The notes: a model not told the origin generated them from the letters alone. A DNA stretch of 64,000 bases from Sphingopyxis sp. UBA6723 (GCF_002454115.1 NZ_DKIH01000007.1:15681-79680); one strand, 5' to 3'; shown: positions 24,088 to 33,355, counted from the first letter of the stretch. A program made the numbers and translations.

Positions 24088-24585
24088 ATGGGCGACAGCG
24101 CGCCGCAGGTCGGTGTTATCATGGGCAGCCAGTCGGACTGGCCGACGATGGCCCATGCGGTCCAGATCCTCGAACAATTCAGTATTCCCCACGAAGTACA
24201 GATCGTGTCGGCGCACCGCACCCCAGACCGCTTGGTCGCTTATGCCAAAAGTGCGGCCGAGCGCGGGCTGCAAGCGATCATCGCCGGGGCGGGCGGCGCC
24301 GCGCATCTGCCCGGCATGGTCGCATCGATGACGCGCGTGCCGGTACTCGGCGTGCCGGTGCAGTCGGCCGCGCTCAGCGGCGTCGACAGCCTCTATTCGA
24401 TCGTCCAGATGCCCGGCGGCATTCCGGTGGCGACCTTTGCAATCGGCAAAGCGGGCGCGACCAACGCGGGCCTGTTCGCCGCCGCGCTGCTGGCAAACCA
24501 CGACACCGATCTGGCGCAAAAACTCGACGCGTGGCGCACCGAACAGACCAATAGCGTCGCCCCGCACCCGGTACGCGAGGGCTGA
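24088..24585 (+). CDS. purE: N5-carboxyaminoimidazole ribonucleotide mutase PurE
   Basis: 165 residues, class I PurE: VGVIMGSQSDWPTM (nucleotide loop), SAHRTPDRL (the SAHR signature with catalytic His) and IAGAGGAAHLPGM. Converts N5-CAIR to CAIR in purine synthesis, acting after PurK. The ATG at 24088 follows GGAGGG at seven bases; the open frame upstream is not conserved. Five bases before purK. Confidence 0.95.
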   Translation: MGDSAPQVGVIMGSQSDWPTMAHAVQILEQFSIPHEVQIVSAHRTPDRLVAYAKSAAERGLQAIIAGAGGAAHLPGMVASMTRVPVLGVPVQSAALSGVDSLYSIVQMPGGIPVATFAIGKAGATNAGLFAAALLANHDTDLAQKLDAWRTEQTNSVAPHPVREG

Positions 24586-24590
24586 TCGCT

Positions 24591-25664
24591 TTGCTGGCAC
24601 CGGGTTCGACGATCGGCATTCTCGGCGGCGGCCAGCTCGGCCGCATGCTTGGCGTCGCCGCGGCGCAGCTCGGTTTCAAGGTCCACAGCTACGCCCCCGA
24701 GCGGGAGAGTGTAGCGGCGCAGGTCGCGGCGCATCATGTCCAGGCGGCGTGGGACGACGAACCGCGCCTCGCCGCGTTTGCCGCGGCGTGCGACGCGGTG
24801 ACGATCGAGTTCGAAAATGTCCCGGTCGACACGGTGCGCTTCCTGTCGGGGCATGTCGCGGTGCGCCCGGGTGCACAGGCGCTGGAGATCGCGCAGGACC
24901 GGCTGGTCGAAAAGCGGTTTGTTGCGGGACACGGCGGCCGCCCCGCGCCCTTCGCGGCCGTTCCCGACCGCGCCGCGCTCGACTCCGCGCTTGTCGAAAT
25001 CGGCGCCCCCGCGATCCTGAAAACGCTGCGCATGGGTTATGATGGAAAGGGGCAGGCGCGACTCATCGCCGCCGCCGACGCCGACAGTGCATGGGACGCG
25101 ATCGACCGTCATGCGGCGATCCTCGAAGGCTTCGTCACCTTCGCGCACGAATTTTCGGTCATTCTGGTGCGCGGCATCGACGGCGAGACGCGCTTCTGGG
25201 ACAGCAGCGTCAATGTCCACAAGGACGGCATCCTCGCCACCTCGACGCTGCCGCCGCCACCGATCATCCGCGACCAGCAGGACGAAGCCCGCGCGCTGAT
25301 GGCGCGCATCGCCGACGATCTCGACTATGTCGGCGTCCTCACCGGCGAATTTTTCGCCACCGACGATGGCCCGATTTTCAACGAGATGGCACCGCGCGTC
25401 CACAACAGCGGCCACTGGACGATCGAGGGGGCGGTGACCAGCCAGTTCGAAAACCACATCCGCGCCGTCGCCGGGCTGCCGCTCGGCAGCACCGCGACCA
25501 CCGCGCTCCCCGTCACGATGCGCAACCTGATCGGCGCCGATATCGCCACGGTGCCTGCGCTCCTCGCCGACGGCGCGTGCCACGTCCATCATTATGGCAA
25601 GACCGAAGTGCGCGCCGGCCGCAAGCTCGGCCACGCGACCTGGGTCGGAACCGCCCCCGCATGA
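24591..25664 (+). CDS. purK: N5-carboxyaminoimidazole ribonucleotide synthase PurK
   Basis: 357 residues of ATP-grasp fold: N-terminal Rossmann part with IGILGGGQLGRMLGVAAAQLG, ATP-grasp core with ILKTLRMGYDGKGQ, and FNEMAPRVHNSGHWTIEG near the metal site. Carboxylates AIR using ATP and bicarbonate. Start is TTG at 24591 with GAGGG upstream; no ATG or GTG fits the conserved N-terminus. Its TGA shares ATGA with the folA start. Confidence 0.94.
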   Translation: MLAPGSTIGILGGGQLGRMLGVAAAQLGFKVHSYAPERESVAAQVAAHHVQAAWDDEPRLAAFAAACDAVTIEFENVPVDTVRFLSGHVAVRPGAQALEIAQDRLVEKRFVAGHGGRPAPFAAVPDRAALDSALVEIGAPAILKTLRMGYDGKGQARLIAAADADSAWDAIDRHAAILEGFVTFAHEFSVILVRGIDGETRFWDSSVNVHKDGILATSTLPPPPIIRDQQDEARALMARIADDLDYVGVLTGEFFATDDGPIFNEMAPRVHNSGHWTIEGAVTSQFENHIRAVAGLPLGSTATTALPVTMRNLIGADIATVPALLADGACHVHHYGKTEVRAGRKLGHATWVGTAPA

Positions 25665-26149
25665 ACCATCCCGAAATCACCCTGATCCTCGCGCGCGCCG
25701 CCAATGGCGTCATCGGCGCAAATGGCAAGATGCCCTGGCACCTGCCCGCGGATCTCCGCCGTTTCAAACAGCTGACGATGGGGCGCCCGATGATCATGGG
25801 GCGCAAGACCTTCGACAGCCTGCCCGCGGTGCTCGAAGGCCGCCGCCACATCGTCCTCACCCGCGACCCCGTCTGGCAGGACGAAGGCGCCGAACCCGTC
25901 GCAAGCATCGAGGAAGCGCTGAAACTGGCGAATGCCCCGCATGTGATGGTGATTGGCGGTGCCGAAATCTACGCGCTGTTCCTGCCCCTCGCCGACCGCA
26001 TCGAGCTGACCGAAGTCGCCCTTGAGCCGAAAGGCGACGCAGTGATCGCCTATCCCGACACGGGGTGGCGCGAAGTTGCGCGCGAAGATCATCCCGCCGA
26101 CGACGCCGGACGCCCCGCCTACAGCTTCGTCACGCTGACAAGGATTTAG
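25661..26149 (+). CDS. folA: Dihydrofolate reductase
   Basis: 162 residues. Hallmarks: ARAANGVIGANGKMPWHLPADL (NADPH/folate site with the Trp and Asp), MGRKTFDSLP, and VIGGAEIYALFLPLADRIELTE. Regenerates tetrahydrofolate for thymidylate and purine synthesis. The longer open frame upstream lies inside purK. ATG overlaps the purK stop, so the two are translationally coupled. Confidence 0.94.
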   Translation: MNHPEITLILARAANGVIGANGKMPWHLPADLRRFKQLTMGRPMIMGRKTFDSLPAVLEGRRHIVLTRDPVWQDEGAEPVASIEEALKLANAPHVMVIGGAEIYALFLPLADRIELTEVALEPKGDAVIAYPDTGWREVAREDHPADDAGRPAYSFVTLTRI

Positions 26150-26153
26150 CCCC

Positions 26154-27335
26154 ATGCGCCGCTGGCTGATCGCCCTTCTTCTCGTCATCGCCCTCGCCGC
26201 GCTCGCCTTCTTCGCGCTGGCTCCCGGCATCATCGAGCGCGGCACCAACCAGATCGATGGCAAGCCGCTTCCAGCGGTCAGCGAACGCGCCAAGGCGCTC
26301 CACAAAACGCTGACCATCGTCGACCTGCACAGCGACACCTTGCTCTGGAAACGCGACATCCTCGACCGCGCGACACGCGGCCATATGGACCTGCCGCGGC
26401 TCGAGGACGGCAATGTCGCGCTGCAAATCCTCGCGAGCACGACCAAGTCGCCCAAGGGACAGAATTACGACGCCAACAGCGGCGACACCGACAATATCAC
26501 CAGTTTGGTGATCGCGCAGCTCCAGCCGGTGCGGACGTGGAATTCGCTGCTCGAACGCTCGCTGTGGCACGCCGAAAAGCTGCACCGCGCCGTCGCTGCG
26601 TCGGACGGCAAGCTGCGCGCGGTCGCGACTGCCGCCGATCTCGACGCGCTGCTTACAGAGCGCAAGGGCAAGCCGCTAACCACCGGCGCGCTGCTCAGCA
26701 TCGAAGGCCTGCATCCGCTCGAAGGCCAACTCGCGAACCTCGACAAACTCTACGCCGCGGGCTTCCGCATGGCGGGGCTCACCCATTTCTTCGACAATGA
26801 TCTCGCCGGATCGATGCACGGCCTGAAAAAGGGCGGGCTAACGCAGTTCGGACGACAGGTCGTCACCGCGATGGAAGCGAAGGGCATGATCGTCGACATG
26901 GCGCATTGCTCGAACGCCTGCGTCGCCGACATCCTGAAAATGGCGCGCCGCCCTGTCGTCTCCAGCCATGGCGGCGTACAGGCGACGTGCAAGGTCAACC
27001 GCAACCTGTCCGACGCGCAAATCCGCGGCGTCGCGGCGACCGGCGGCCTTGTCGGCATCGGCTATTGGGACGCCGCGATCTGCGACACCTCGCCCGCGAG
27101 CATCGCGAAGGCGATGAAGCATGTCCGCGACCTTGTCGGCATCCAGCATGTCGCGCTTGGCAGCGATTATGACGGCGCCACCACGGTGCGCTTCGATACG
27201 TCGAAACTGGCGCAGGTGACGCAGGCGCTGATCGACGCGGGCTTCAGCGACGACGAAATCCGCGCCGCGATGGGCGGCAATGCAGTCCGCGTGCTCAGGG
27301 CGGGACTGGTTCGGCTGACGCCGCCCGCGCCATGA
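26154..27335 (+). CDS. Membrane dipeptidase, peptidase family M19
   Basis: 393 residues with an N-terminal hydrophobic segment (LIALLLVIALAALAFFALAPG), acting as signal or anchor. Zinc-site motifs of renal-dipeptidase-like enzymes: VDLHSDTL (first His/Asp), SIEGLHPLEG (bridging Glu), VSSHGGVQA and ALGSDYDGA. Cleaves dipeptides, including D-amino-acid or thioether conjugates in some members. Sits four bases after folA and overlaps ribF by four. Confidence 0.9.
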   Translation: MRRWLIALLLVIALAALAFFALAPGIIERGTNQIDGKPLPAVSERAKALHKTLTIVDLHSDTLLWKRDILDRATRGHMDLPRLEDGNVALQILASTTKSPKGQNYDANSGDTDNITSLVIAQLQPVRTWNSLLERSLWHAEKLHRAVAASDGKLRAVATAADLDALLTERKGKPLTTGALLSIEGLHPLEGQLANLDKLYAAGFRMAGLTHFFDNDLAGSMHGLKKGGLTQFGRQVVTAMEAKGMIVDMAHCSNACVADILKMARRPVVSSHGGVQATCKVNRNLSDAQIRGVAATGGLVGIGYWDAAICDTSPASIAKAMKHVRDLVGIQHVALGSDYDGATTVRFDTSKLAQVTQALIDAGFSDDEIRAAMGGNAVRVLRAGLVRLTPPAP

Positions 27336-28258
27336 TCCGCCTCGACGGCCACGCCCGCATCGAAGCGCCCTTGCGCGGCGGAGTCATCGCGCTCGGCAAT
27401 TTCGACGGCTTCCACGCCGGGCATCAGGCAGTCGTCGGTCGCGCGGTGCGCCATGCGCGCGACGAACGCCGCCCCGCGATCGTCGCGACTTTCGACCCGC
27501 ATCCGGTGCGCTTTTTCAAGCCCGACGTCCCAGCCTTCCGCCTCACGACGCTCGACCAGCGGCAGGAACTGTTCGCCGCCGCGGGTGCCGACGCAATGCT
27601 CGTCCTGCCCTTCGACGCCGCGCTCGCGGGGACGACGGCGGAGGATTTCATCACCGAAATGCTCCTCGATCGCTACGGCGCCGCCGGGGTCGTCACCGGC
27701 AGCGACTTTGTGTTCGGCAAGGGCCGCGGCGGCGATGTCGTGACGCTGGCCGACCACGCCCGCCGCCTTGGCTTCTTCACCGAAATGGTCGCCCCGGTCG
27801 AGGACGATGCGGTGATCTCGTCGAGCCGCATCCGCGAGGCGTTGCAGGCAGGCGACTGCGCCACCGCCGCGCGCCTGCTCACCCGCCCCTTCACCGTGCG
27901 CGGGCGCGTCGAGCATGGCGACAAGAACGGGCGTTTGCTGGGCTTTCCGACCGCCAATATCGACATGGGCACTTACCTGCGCCCGCGGTACGGCATCTAT
28001 GCGGTCACCGGAAAGCTGCGCGACGGTCGCGAGCTGAAAGGCGCCGCCAACCTGGGCATCCGCCCGAGCTTCGTGCCCCCAAAGGAATTGCTCGAACCGC
28101 ATTTCTTCGACCTCGCCGAGGATCTGTACGGGCAGGAGATCGACGTCGCCTTCCACGCCTTCATCCGGCCCGAGGCGAAGTACGACAGCATGGACGCGCT
28201 GATGGCGCAGATCGCCAGGGATTGCGATGCGGCAAAGGCGCTGCTCGCCGCCATCTAA
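27332..28258 (+). CDS. ribF: Bifunctional riboflavin kinase / FAD synthetase
   Basis: 308 residues. N-terminal FAD synthetase (nucleotidyltransferase) with LGNFDGFHAGHQAVVG and TFDPHP motifs, then C-terminal riboflavin kinase with HGDKNGRLLGFPTANI and GAANLGIRPSF. Makes FMN and FAD. Overlaps the dipeptidase stop (ATGA), ending the five-gene run from purE. Confidence 0.94.
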   Translation: MIRLDGHARIEAPLRGGVIALGNFDGFHAGHQAVVGRAVRHARDERRPAIVATFDPHPVRFFKPDVPAFRLTTLDQRQELFAAAGADAMLVLPFDAALAGTTAEDFITEMLLDRYGAAGVVTGSDFVFGKGRGGDVVTLADHARRLGFFTEMVAPVEDDAVISSSRIREALQAGDCATAARLLTRPFTVRGRVEHGDKNGRLLGFPTANIDMGTYLRPRYGIYAVTGKLRDGRELKGAANLGIRPSFVPPKELLEPHFFDLAEDLYGQEIDVAFHAFIRPEAKYDSMDALMAQIARDCDAAKALLAAI

Positions 28259-28288
28259 AATAATTCGCGCGGACAGCGCAGAGGATAC

Positions 28289-28431
28289 GGGTTCACGCGG
28301 AGACGCGGAGGCGCGGAGAAGAATGATCGGCGGCTTTGCCGTCTTTGTCTCCCTTCCTCTGCGCTCGCTGCAATCTCTGCGCGAATCTCCTCTCTCTTTT
28401 CCTCCGCGTCTCCGCGCCTCCGCGTGAACCC
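28289..28431. repeat. Inverted-repeat element (CGGAGACGCGGAGGCGCGGA type)
   Basis: Arms 28289-28320 and 28401-28431 are near-perfect inverted copies made of CGGAG-type words, flanking an unrelated centre that has its own smaller inverted words (GCGCAGAGG type). It lies between ribF and ileS. Same architecture as the element at 17550-17772, with a different arm sequence. Confidence 0.65.
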
Positions 28432-28491
28432 ATTACTGCGTGGACCCATAAGCTTTGCGCCCACGCGAAACTGCGCTAAGCGCCGCGCACC

Positions 28492-31400
28492 ATGACTGAC
28501 ACGCCCGCACCCGCCGAACAGCGCGATTACCGCGACACCGTCTTCCTGCCCAAGACCGACTTTCCGATGAAGGCCGGCCTGCCGCAGAAGGAGCCGCTGA
28601 TTCTGGCCAAATGGATCGAGGGCAATCTCGAGGGGCAGATCCGCGCCGCGCGCGCCGGCCGCGACCAGTTCATCCTTCACGACGGCCCGCCCTACGCCAA
28701 TGGCGACATGCACATCGGCCACGCGCTCAACCATATCCTGAAGGACATGGTCGTCCGTACCCAGACGCTGAAGGGCAAGGATGCGCCTTACGTCCCCGGC
28801 TGGGACTGCCACGGCCTGCCGATCGAGTGGAAGGTCGAGGAGCAGTATCGCAAGAAGAAGCTCAACAAGGACGAGGTTCCGGTCGAGGAATTCCGCGCCG
28901 AATGCCGCGCCTATGCGCAGCATTGGGTCGACACCCAGCGCGAACAGCTGAAGCGCCTCGGCATCGGCGGCGACTGGGACCATCCGTACCTCACGATGGA
29001 TTATGAGGCCGAAGCCACCATCGTCCGCGAACTGCTCAAATTCGCCGCCAACGACATGCTCTATCGCGGCGCCAAGCCGGTGATGTGGTCGCCGGTCGAA
29101 AAGACCGCGCTCGCCGAGGCCGAGATCGAATATGAGGATATCGTCTCGACGCAGATCGATGTGGCGTTCGAGATCACGGACTCGCCGATCGAAGAGTTGA
29201 AGGGCGCTTACGCTGTCATCTGGACGACCACGCCGTGGACGATCCCGGTCAATCAGGCGATCGCCTATGGTCCAGACGTGGACTACATTCTGTTCACGCT
29301 TTTCGCGGAACCCAATGGCGGCGCCGAAGAAAGTTCGATCGCTGACGGACGGATGGGCGAACTGGGTATCCCCATCGGTGCTAAACTCTTGGTTGCCGCT
29401 CCGCTTTTTGAATCGTTCGTGGGCCGCCTTAAACGGATCGCCGATCAGGCTGATTGGTCGGATATCGCCAGCGACACGCCAGATTTGCTTGCCTTGTTTG
29501 GCATCAAGGAAATCAAAGGCTCAGACCTCGCCGGCACCATCGCCCGCCACCCGATGCACGCGCTCGGCGGCTTCTTCGCGCGCCCGCGCCCCTTCCTCGC
29601 GGGCGATTTCGTCACCACCGACAGCGGCACCGGCCTCGTCCATATGGCGCCCGACCATGGCGAGGACGATTTCGACCTGTGCAAGGCGAACGGGCTCGAC
29701 CCCGTGTTCGCGGTCGAGGGCGACGGCAAATATCGCGCGGACTGGGGCTGGCTCGCCGGTCAGGGCTCGGTGATCAACCCCAAGTTCAACGCCCCCGACG
29801 GCCCGATCTGCACCGATCTCCGCGAAAGCGGCGGGCTGCTCGCGGCCTCGGCCGACTACAAGCACAGCTATCCGCACAGCTGGCGCTCGAAGGCGAAGGT
29901 CATCTATCGCTGCACCCCGCAATGGTTCGTGCCGATGGACAAGGTGATGACACATATCGAGCCGAAGGCGCCGCGCGAGCAGCGCTGGGAATCCGAAGGC
30001 GGCGCGATCAACCCCGCCGAGGAGGATCTCTGCGCCGCGCCAACGCTGCGGCAGGCCGCGATGCACGCGATCGACCGCACCCGCTTCGTCCCCGAAAAGG
30101 GCCGCAACCGCATCGGGTCGATGGTCAAGGACCGCCCTGACTGGGTGCTGTCGCGCCAGCGCGCCTGGGGCGTGCCGATCACGCTCTTCGTCGACCGCAA
30201 GACCGGCCAGTACCTCAACGATCCCGTAGTCAACGACCGCATCGTCGCGGCGGTGAAGGCCGGCGGCGTCGACGCATGGAGCGACGCGCGCGCGCAGGAA
30301 TATCTGGGCGATCAATATGATGCCGCCGATTACGAACGCATCGTCGACATCCTCGACGTCTGGTTCGATTCGGGCTGCACCCACGCCTTCGTGCTCGAGA
30401 GCGGTAGGTGGCCGGCGCTCGTCCGCCACGACGGCGGCACCCACAGCGCCGATCTCTATCTGGAAGGCAGCGACCAGCATCGCGGCTGGTTCCAGTCGTC
30501 CTTGCTCGAAAGCTGCGGCACGCGCGGACAGGCGCCGTACAAGGCGGTGCTGACCCACGGCTTCACGATGGATTCCAAGGGCTTCAAAATGTCGAAGTCG
30601 CTCGGCAACACGATCAGCCCGATCGACCTGATGCGTGACTATGGCGCCGACATCCTGCGCCTGTGGGCGCTGTCGGTCGACTTCACCGAAGACCACCGCA
30701 TCGGCAAGGAAATTCTCACCGGCGTCGCCGACCAGTATCGCAAGCTGCGCAACACCTTCCGCTATCTGCTCGGCGCGCTGGAAGGCTTCACCGACGCGGA
30801 GAAGATCGACGACGTCGCGGCGATGCCCGAGCTCGAGCGCTATATGCTCTCGCTGCTCGCCGACCTCGACGCCAAGCTGGCGCACGCGGTCGATGATTTC
30901 GACTTCAACAGCTACACGCGCCTGCTCGCCGATTTCTGCAACGAAGACCTGTCGGCCTTCTATTTCGATATCCGCAAGGACAGCCTCTACTGCGACATCG
31001 GCCCCGCCGCCCCGCTCGGCACCGACAAACGCCGCGCGTACCGCACCGTGCTCGACACGCTGTTCCACGCGCTGGTGCGCTACGCCGCGCCAGTGCTGGT
31101 GTTCACGAGCGAAGAGGTGTGGGGGACGCGCTATCCCGAAGCAGGTTCGGTCCACCTCCTCGAATGGCCCAACCTTCCGACGCTCCCCAACCTTCGTCAT
31201 CCCCGCGAAAGCGGGGACCCAGAGCCTGCGTCAGCTGACCCCACCCTGGGTTCCCGCGTGCGCGGGAATGACGAGTTGGTTGAACGCTGGACTGAACTTC
31301 GAATGATTCGACGGCTAGCTTTTGCAAGCCTTGAGGAATCACGGACGGCGAAGCAGATCAGATCGAGCCTAGAAGCGGAATTGATGATCGAAGCCATGCT

Positions 31401-31635
31401 CGAGAAACACGCTGAAACGCTGGCCTTATTCTCACCAGAAGATCTCGCTGAATTGTTCATCGTAGCGTCGGTTCAGGTTCTGAATAACGTGCAGCCGATG
31501 GTCGGTACAGCTATCGGGTCGTCGGTAACCCCCACCACCGACCACAAATGCGGCCGCTGCTGGCGCCACCTCCCCGAAGTTACCGAGGACGGCAACTTGT
31601 GCAATCGCTGCGAAACAGTATTGAACCCCGCATGA
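28492..31635 (+). CDS. ileS: Isoleucyl-tRNA synthetase
   Basis: 1047 residues, class I enzyme. HIGH motif at about 74 (DMHIGHALN), KMSKS at about 699, catalytic GWDCHGLPIEWK, CP1 editing domain with TTTPWTIP, and C-terminal zinc site CGRCWRH...CNRCE. Two oddities. A palindromic repeat (31195-31273) is translated as about 27 residues (902-928) inside the anticodon-binding domain. Second, stretches 29280-29520 (editing domain) and 31290-31510 use AT-richer codons than the rest. Length is above the usual ~940. All key motifs are intact, so it should be functional. Overlaps lspA by four bases. Confidence 0.96.
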   Translation: MTDTPAPAEQRDYRDTVFLPKTDFPMKAGLPQKEPLILAKWIEGNLEGQIRAARAGRDQFILHDGPPYANGDMHIGHALNHILKDMVVRTQTLKGKDAPYVPGWDCHGLPIEWKVEEQYRKKKLNKDEVPVEEFRAECRAYAQHWVDTQREQLKRLGIGGDWDHPYLTMDYEAEATIVRELLKFAANDMLYRGAKPVMWSPVEKTALAEAEIEYEDIVSTQIDVAFEITDSPIEELKGAYAVIWTTTPWTIPVNQAIAYGPDVDYILFTLFAEPNGGAEESSIADGRMGELGIPIGAKLLVAAPLFESFVGRLKRIADQADWSDIASDTPDLLALFGIKEIKGSDLAGTIARHPMHALGGFFARPRPFLAGDFVTTDSGTGLVHMAPDHGEDDFDLCKANGLDPVFAVEGDGKYRADWGWLAGQGSVINPKFNAPDGPICTDLRESGGLLAASADYKHSYPHSWRSKAKVIYRCTPQWFVPMDKVMTHIEPKAPREQRWESEGGAINPAEEDLCAAPTLRQAAMHAIDRTRFVPEKGRNRIGSMVKDRPDWVLSRQRAWGVPITLFVDRKTGQYLNDPVVNDRIVAAVKAGGVDAWSDARAQEYLGDQYDAADYERIVDILDVWFDSGCTHAFVLESGRWPALVRHDGGTHSADLYLEGSDQHRGWFQSSLLESCGTRGQAPYKAVLTHGFTMDSKGFKMSKSLGNTISPIDLMRDYGADILRLWALSVDFTEDHRIGKEILTGVADQYRKLRNTFRYLLGALEGFTDAEKIDDVAAMPELERYMLSLLADLDAKLAHAVDDFDFNSYTRLLADFCNEDLSAFYFDIRKDSLYCDIGPAAPLGTDKRRAYRTVLDTLFHALVRYAAPVLVFTSEEVWGTRYPEAGSVHLLEWPNLPTLPNLRHPRESGDPEPASADPTLGSRVRGNDELVERWTELRMIRRLAFASLEESRTAKQIRSSLEAELMIEAMLEKHAETLALFSPEDLAELFIVASVQVLNNVQPMVGTAIGSSVTPTTDHKCGRCWRHLPEVTEDGNLCNRCETVLNPA
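31195..31273. repeat. Palindromic repeat inserted in frame in ileS
   Basis: Inverted arms 31195-31222 and 31246-31273 (CGTCATCCCCGCGAAAGCGG against its near-complement ending GGGAATGACG). Read in the ileS frame it gives RHPRESGDPE...SRVRGNDE, the usual translation of this dispersed element. It falls between the conserved LLEWPNLP and the helix starting ERWTELRMIRR, a surface loop position. Confidence 0.85.
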
Positions 31636-32153
31636 CAAGCTCTCGTTCGCCGCACCTGCGTTTCGGCCTGTTGATCGCCGCTTTCGCCTTCCTGCTCGAT
31701 CAGGTGACCAAATGGGTGATCATCACCCCGCTGTCGCTCGAAGCAAAGCGGGTGATCGAGATCGTCGATATCTTCAACCTGACCTGGGCCGAAAACTGCG
31801 GCATTTCGCTGTCGATGTTCGCCAATTGCACCGACACGACGCGCTGGACGCTGGTCGCGGTCACCGCGCTGGTCGCGGGCGCGGTCGGCATCTGGATGAC
31901 GCGCGAACAGGCAAAGGGCGACGTGATTGCGCTCGCGATGATCCTGGGCGGCGCGCTCGGCAATATCGTCGATCGGGTGCGCTACGGCTATGTCGTCGAT
32001 TTCGCCGATCTGCATTTCGGCGATTTCCGCCCCTTCATGATCTTTAACGTCGCCGATGCGTGCATCACGCTGGGGGTGCTTTTGCTGGTTGCGCGCGCGC
32101 TGCTCTTCGGCGAAAAGGCCTCCGACACGGACGCCAAGTCGTCCGCGACGTAA
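31632..32153 (+). CDS. lspA: Lipoprotein signal peptidase LspA
   Basis: 173 residues, four membrane helices. The two catalytic Asp are in GGALGNIVDRVRYG and FNVADACITLG. The periplasmic loop reads WAENCGISLSMF, keeping Asn-x-Gly but lacking the common AFS. LspA removes signal peptides from prolipoproteins such as the one encoded next. ATG at 31632 overlaps the ileS stop; ileS-lspA pairing is a widespread arrangement. Confidence 0.94.
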   Translation: MTSSRSPHLRFGLLIAAFAFLLDQVTKWVIITPLSLEAKRVIEIVDIFNLTWAENCGISLSMFANCTDTTRWTLVAVTALVAGAVGIWMTREQAKGDVIALAMILGGALGNIVDRVRYGYVVDFADLHFGDFRPFMIFNVADACITLGVLLLVARALLFGEKASDTDAKSSAT

Positions 32154-32177
32154 ACGGGGCGCATAGGAGTTATTACA

Positions 32178-32597
32178 GTGAACCGGACCACCGCCATCCT
32201 GGCCGCCTCGATTCTGGCCACAACCCTGTCGGCCTGCGGGTCGAACAATCTGTTCAGCCGCGACCGGCCCGATGAATTTGCGGTGTCGCGTCAGGCACCG
32301 CTCGTCGTGCCGCCCGATTTCTCGCTCGCCCCGCCGGCCCCCGGCACTGCGCGCCCTGGCGGCGAATCGACCGCGGAACAGACGCTGCGCGCGCTGTTCG
32401 GCGGCCCCTCGGCCCGCAGCCCCAATGAAGCCGCGGTGATCAGCAGCGCCGACGGCGCCCGCGCCGACCCCGGCATCCGCAGCCAGGTCGGCAGCCCCGA
32501 CACCCAGGTCGTCGACAAGGGCCTGGTCGTTCGCGACATCCTGGCCGCCCCCGAAGGCGACGGCCGCGACGCGCAGGCGGCGATTCCGACGGGCTGA
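32178..32597 (+). CDS. DUF3035 lipoprotein, possible BAM-complex subunit
   Basis: 139 residues with a lipobox LSAC (about 17-20). The segment RPDEFAVSRQAPLVVPPDFSLAPP is the DUF3035 signature, found in alphaproteobacterial outer-membrane lipoproteins that some annotations call BamF; I am not certain of that name. The rest is low-complexity. GTG start with AGGAG eight bases upstream. Third gene of ileS-lspA; a terminator follows. Confidence 0.8.
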   Translation: MNRTTAILAASILATTLSACGSNNLFSRDRPDEFAVSRQAPLVVPPDFSLAPPAPGTARPGGESTAEQTLRALFGGPSARSPNEAAVISSADGARADPGIRSQVGSPDTQVVDKGLVVRDILAAPEGDGRDAQAAIPTG

Positions 32598-32620
32598 ACC
32601 CGGCGAACATCACCGACTGG

Positions 32621-32646
32621 AAAGGCCCGGCATGTCCGGGCCTTTT
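32621..32646 (+). terminator. Rho-independent terminator of the ileS operon
   Basis: Stem AAAGGCCCGG (32621-32630) pairs with CCGGGCCTTT (32636-32645) around a five-base loop; a short T-run closes it. 24 bases after the DUF3035 stop. It may also serve the convergent gene ending at 32656. Confidence 0.82.
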
Positions 32647-32655
32647 TCATGGCGG

Positions 32656-33324
32656 CTAACGAAAAATCTGCGACACGACCGTAAACAACACCAGCGCCTC
32701 GGCCATCGCGCGCGACGCATGGCCCGCGGCGCGCCAATAGCCGGTGCGCAAATGGTGCGCGAACCACAAGATCTGCAACGTGCCGAACCACAGCAGCGCA
32801 AAGACGAGCAGCGCGAAACCGGCCAGCTCCCACTCGATCTGCCCCATCCGCATCAGGATCGACGCGGCGCTGACCATCATCGCGAAGGGCGCGGTGACAT
32901 AACATTGGCTGTAAAAGGGCGGCTTCAGCGGTCCGCGGTCGAGCTTCACATGCCGCGCGCGTACCATCCGCGCCGCCATGATCAGCGGAAAGATGCTGAA
33001 AAACGCGACGCGAACGAGGATCAGGCTGCTATCGTCGCTGACAAAGGCGCTCAGCCCGGTTTTGCTGGTGACCAGCTGATCCTGTCCGACCAGCGACAGT
33101 TCGGCGGCATGCGTCAGCGCGATGGTCAGCAGCAGGAACAAGGGCGGCGACAGCGTATCGCTATATTGCCGCGCCGCCGGATCGCCGAGTTCGGTGTCGG
33201 CATAATCCATCATCTTCAGCGGCTGTGTCAGCGCGCGCCATAGAGTGACCGGATAAAAGATCAGCCACGACATGATCTCATAGAGCAGCTCGTCGAGCGA
33301 CTGGATGAGTTTCAGGAAATCCAT
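32656..33324 (-). CDS. Permease-like integral membrane protein
   Basis: 222 residues with four to five hydrophobic helices (SWLIFYPVTLWRAL, LFLLLTIALTHAAEL, VRVAFFSIFPLIMAARM, GFALLVFALLWFG). Conserved-looking in sphingomonads, often labelled permease, but no motif defines function. Single gene between the ileS terminator and dxs. Confidence 0.6.
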   Translation of the reverse strand: MDFLKLIQSLDELLYEIMSWLIFYPVTLWRALTQPLKMMDYADTELGDPAARQYSDTLSPPLFLLLTIALTHAAELSLVGQDQLVTSKTGLSAFVSDDSSLILVRVAFFSIFPLIMAARMVRARHVKLDRGPLKPPFYSQCYVTAPFAMMVSAASILMRMGQIEWELAGFALLVFALLWFGTLQILWFAHHLRTGYWRAAGHASRAMAEALVLFTVVSQIFR

Positions 33325-33355
33325 TGGCGCCTGCCCCCGCTGCCAGCGATCCAGA

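Noticed and set aside
29521..31200. Long open frame antisense to ileS (also 7575-9239 over recQ and 33305-35269 over dxs)
   Set aside because: Mirror frames of high-GC coding regions; no signals of their own.
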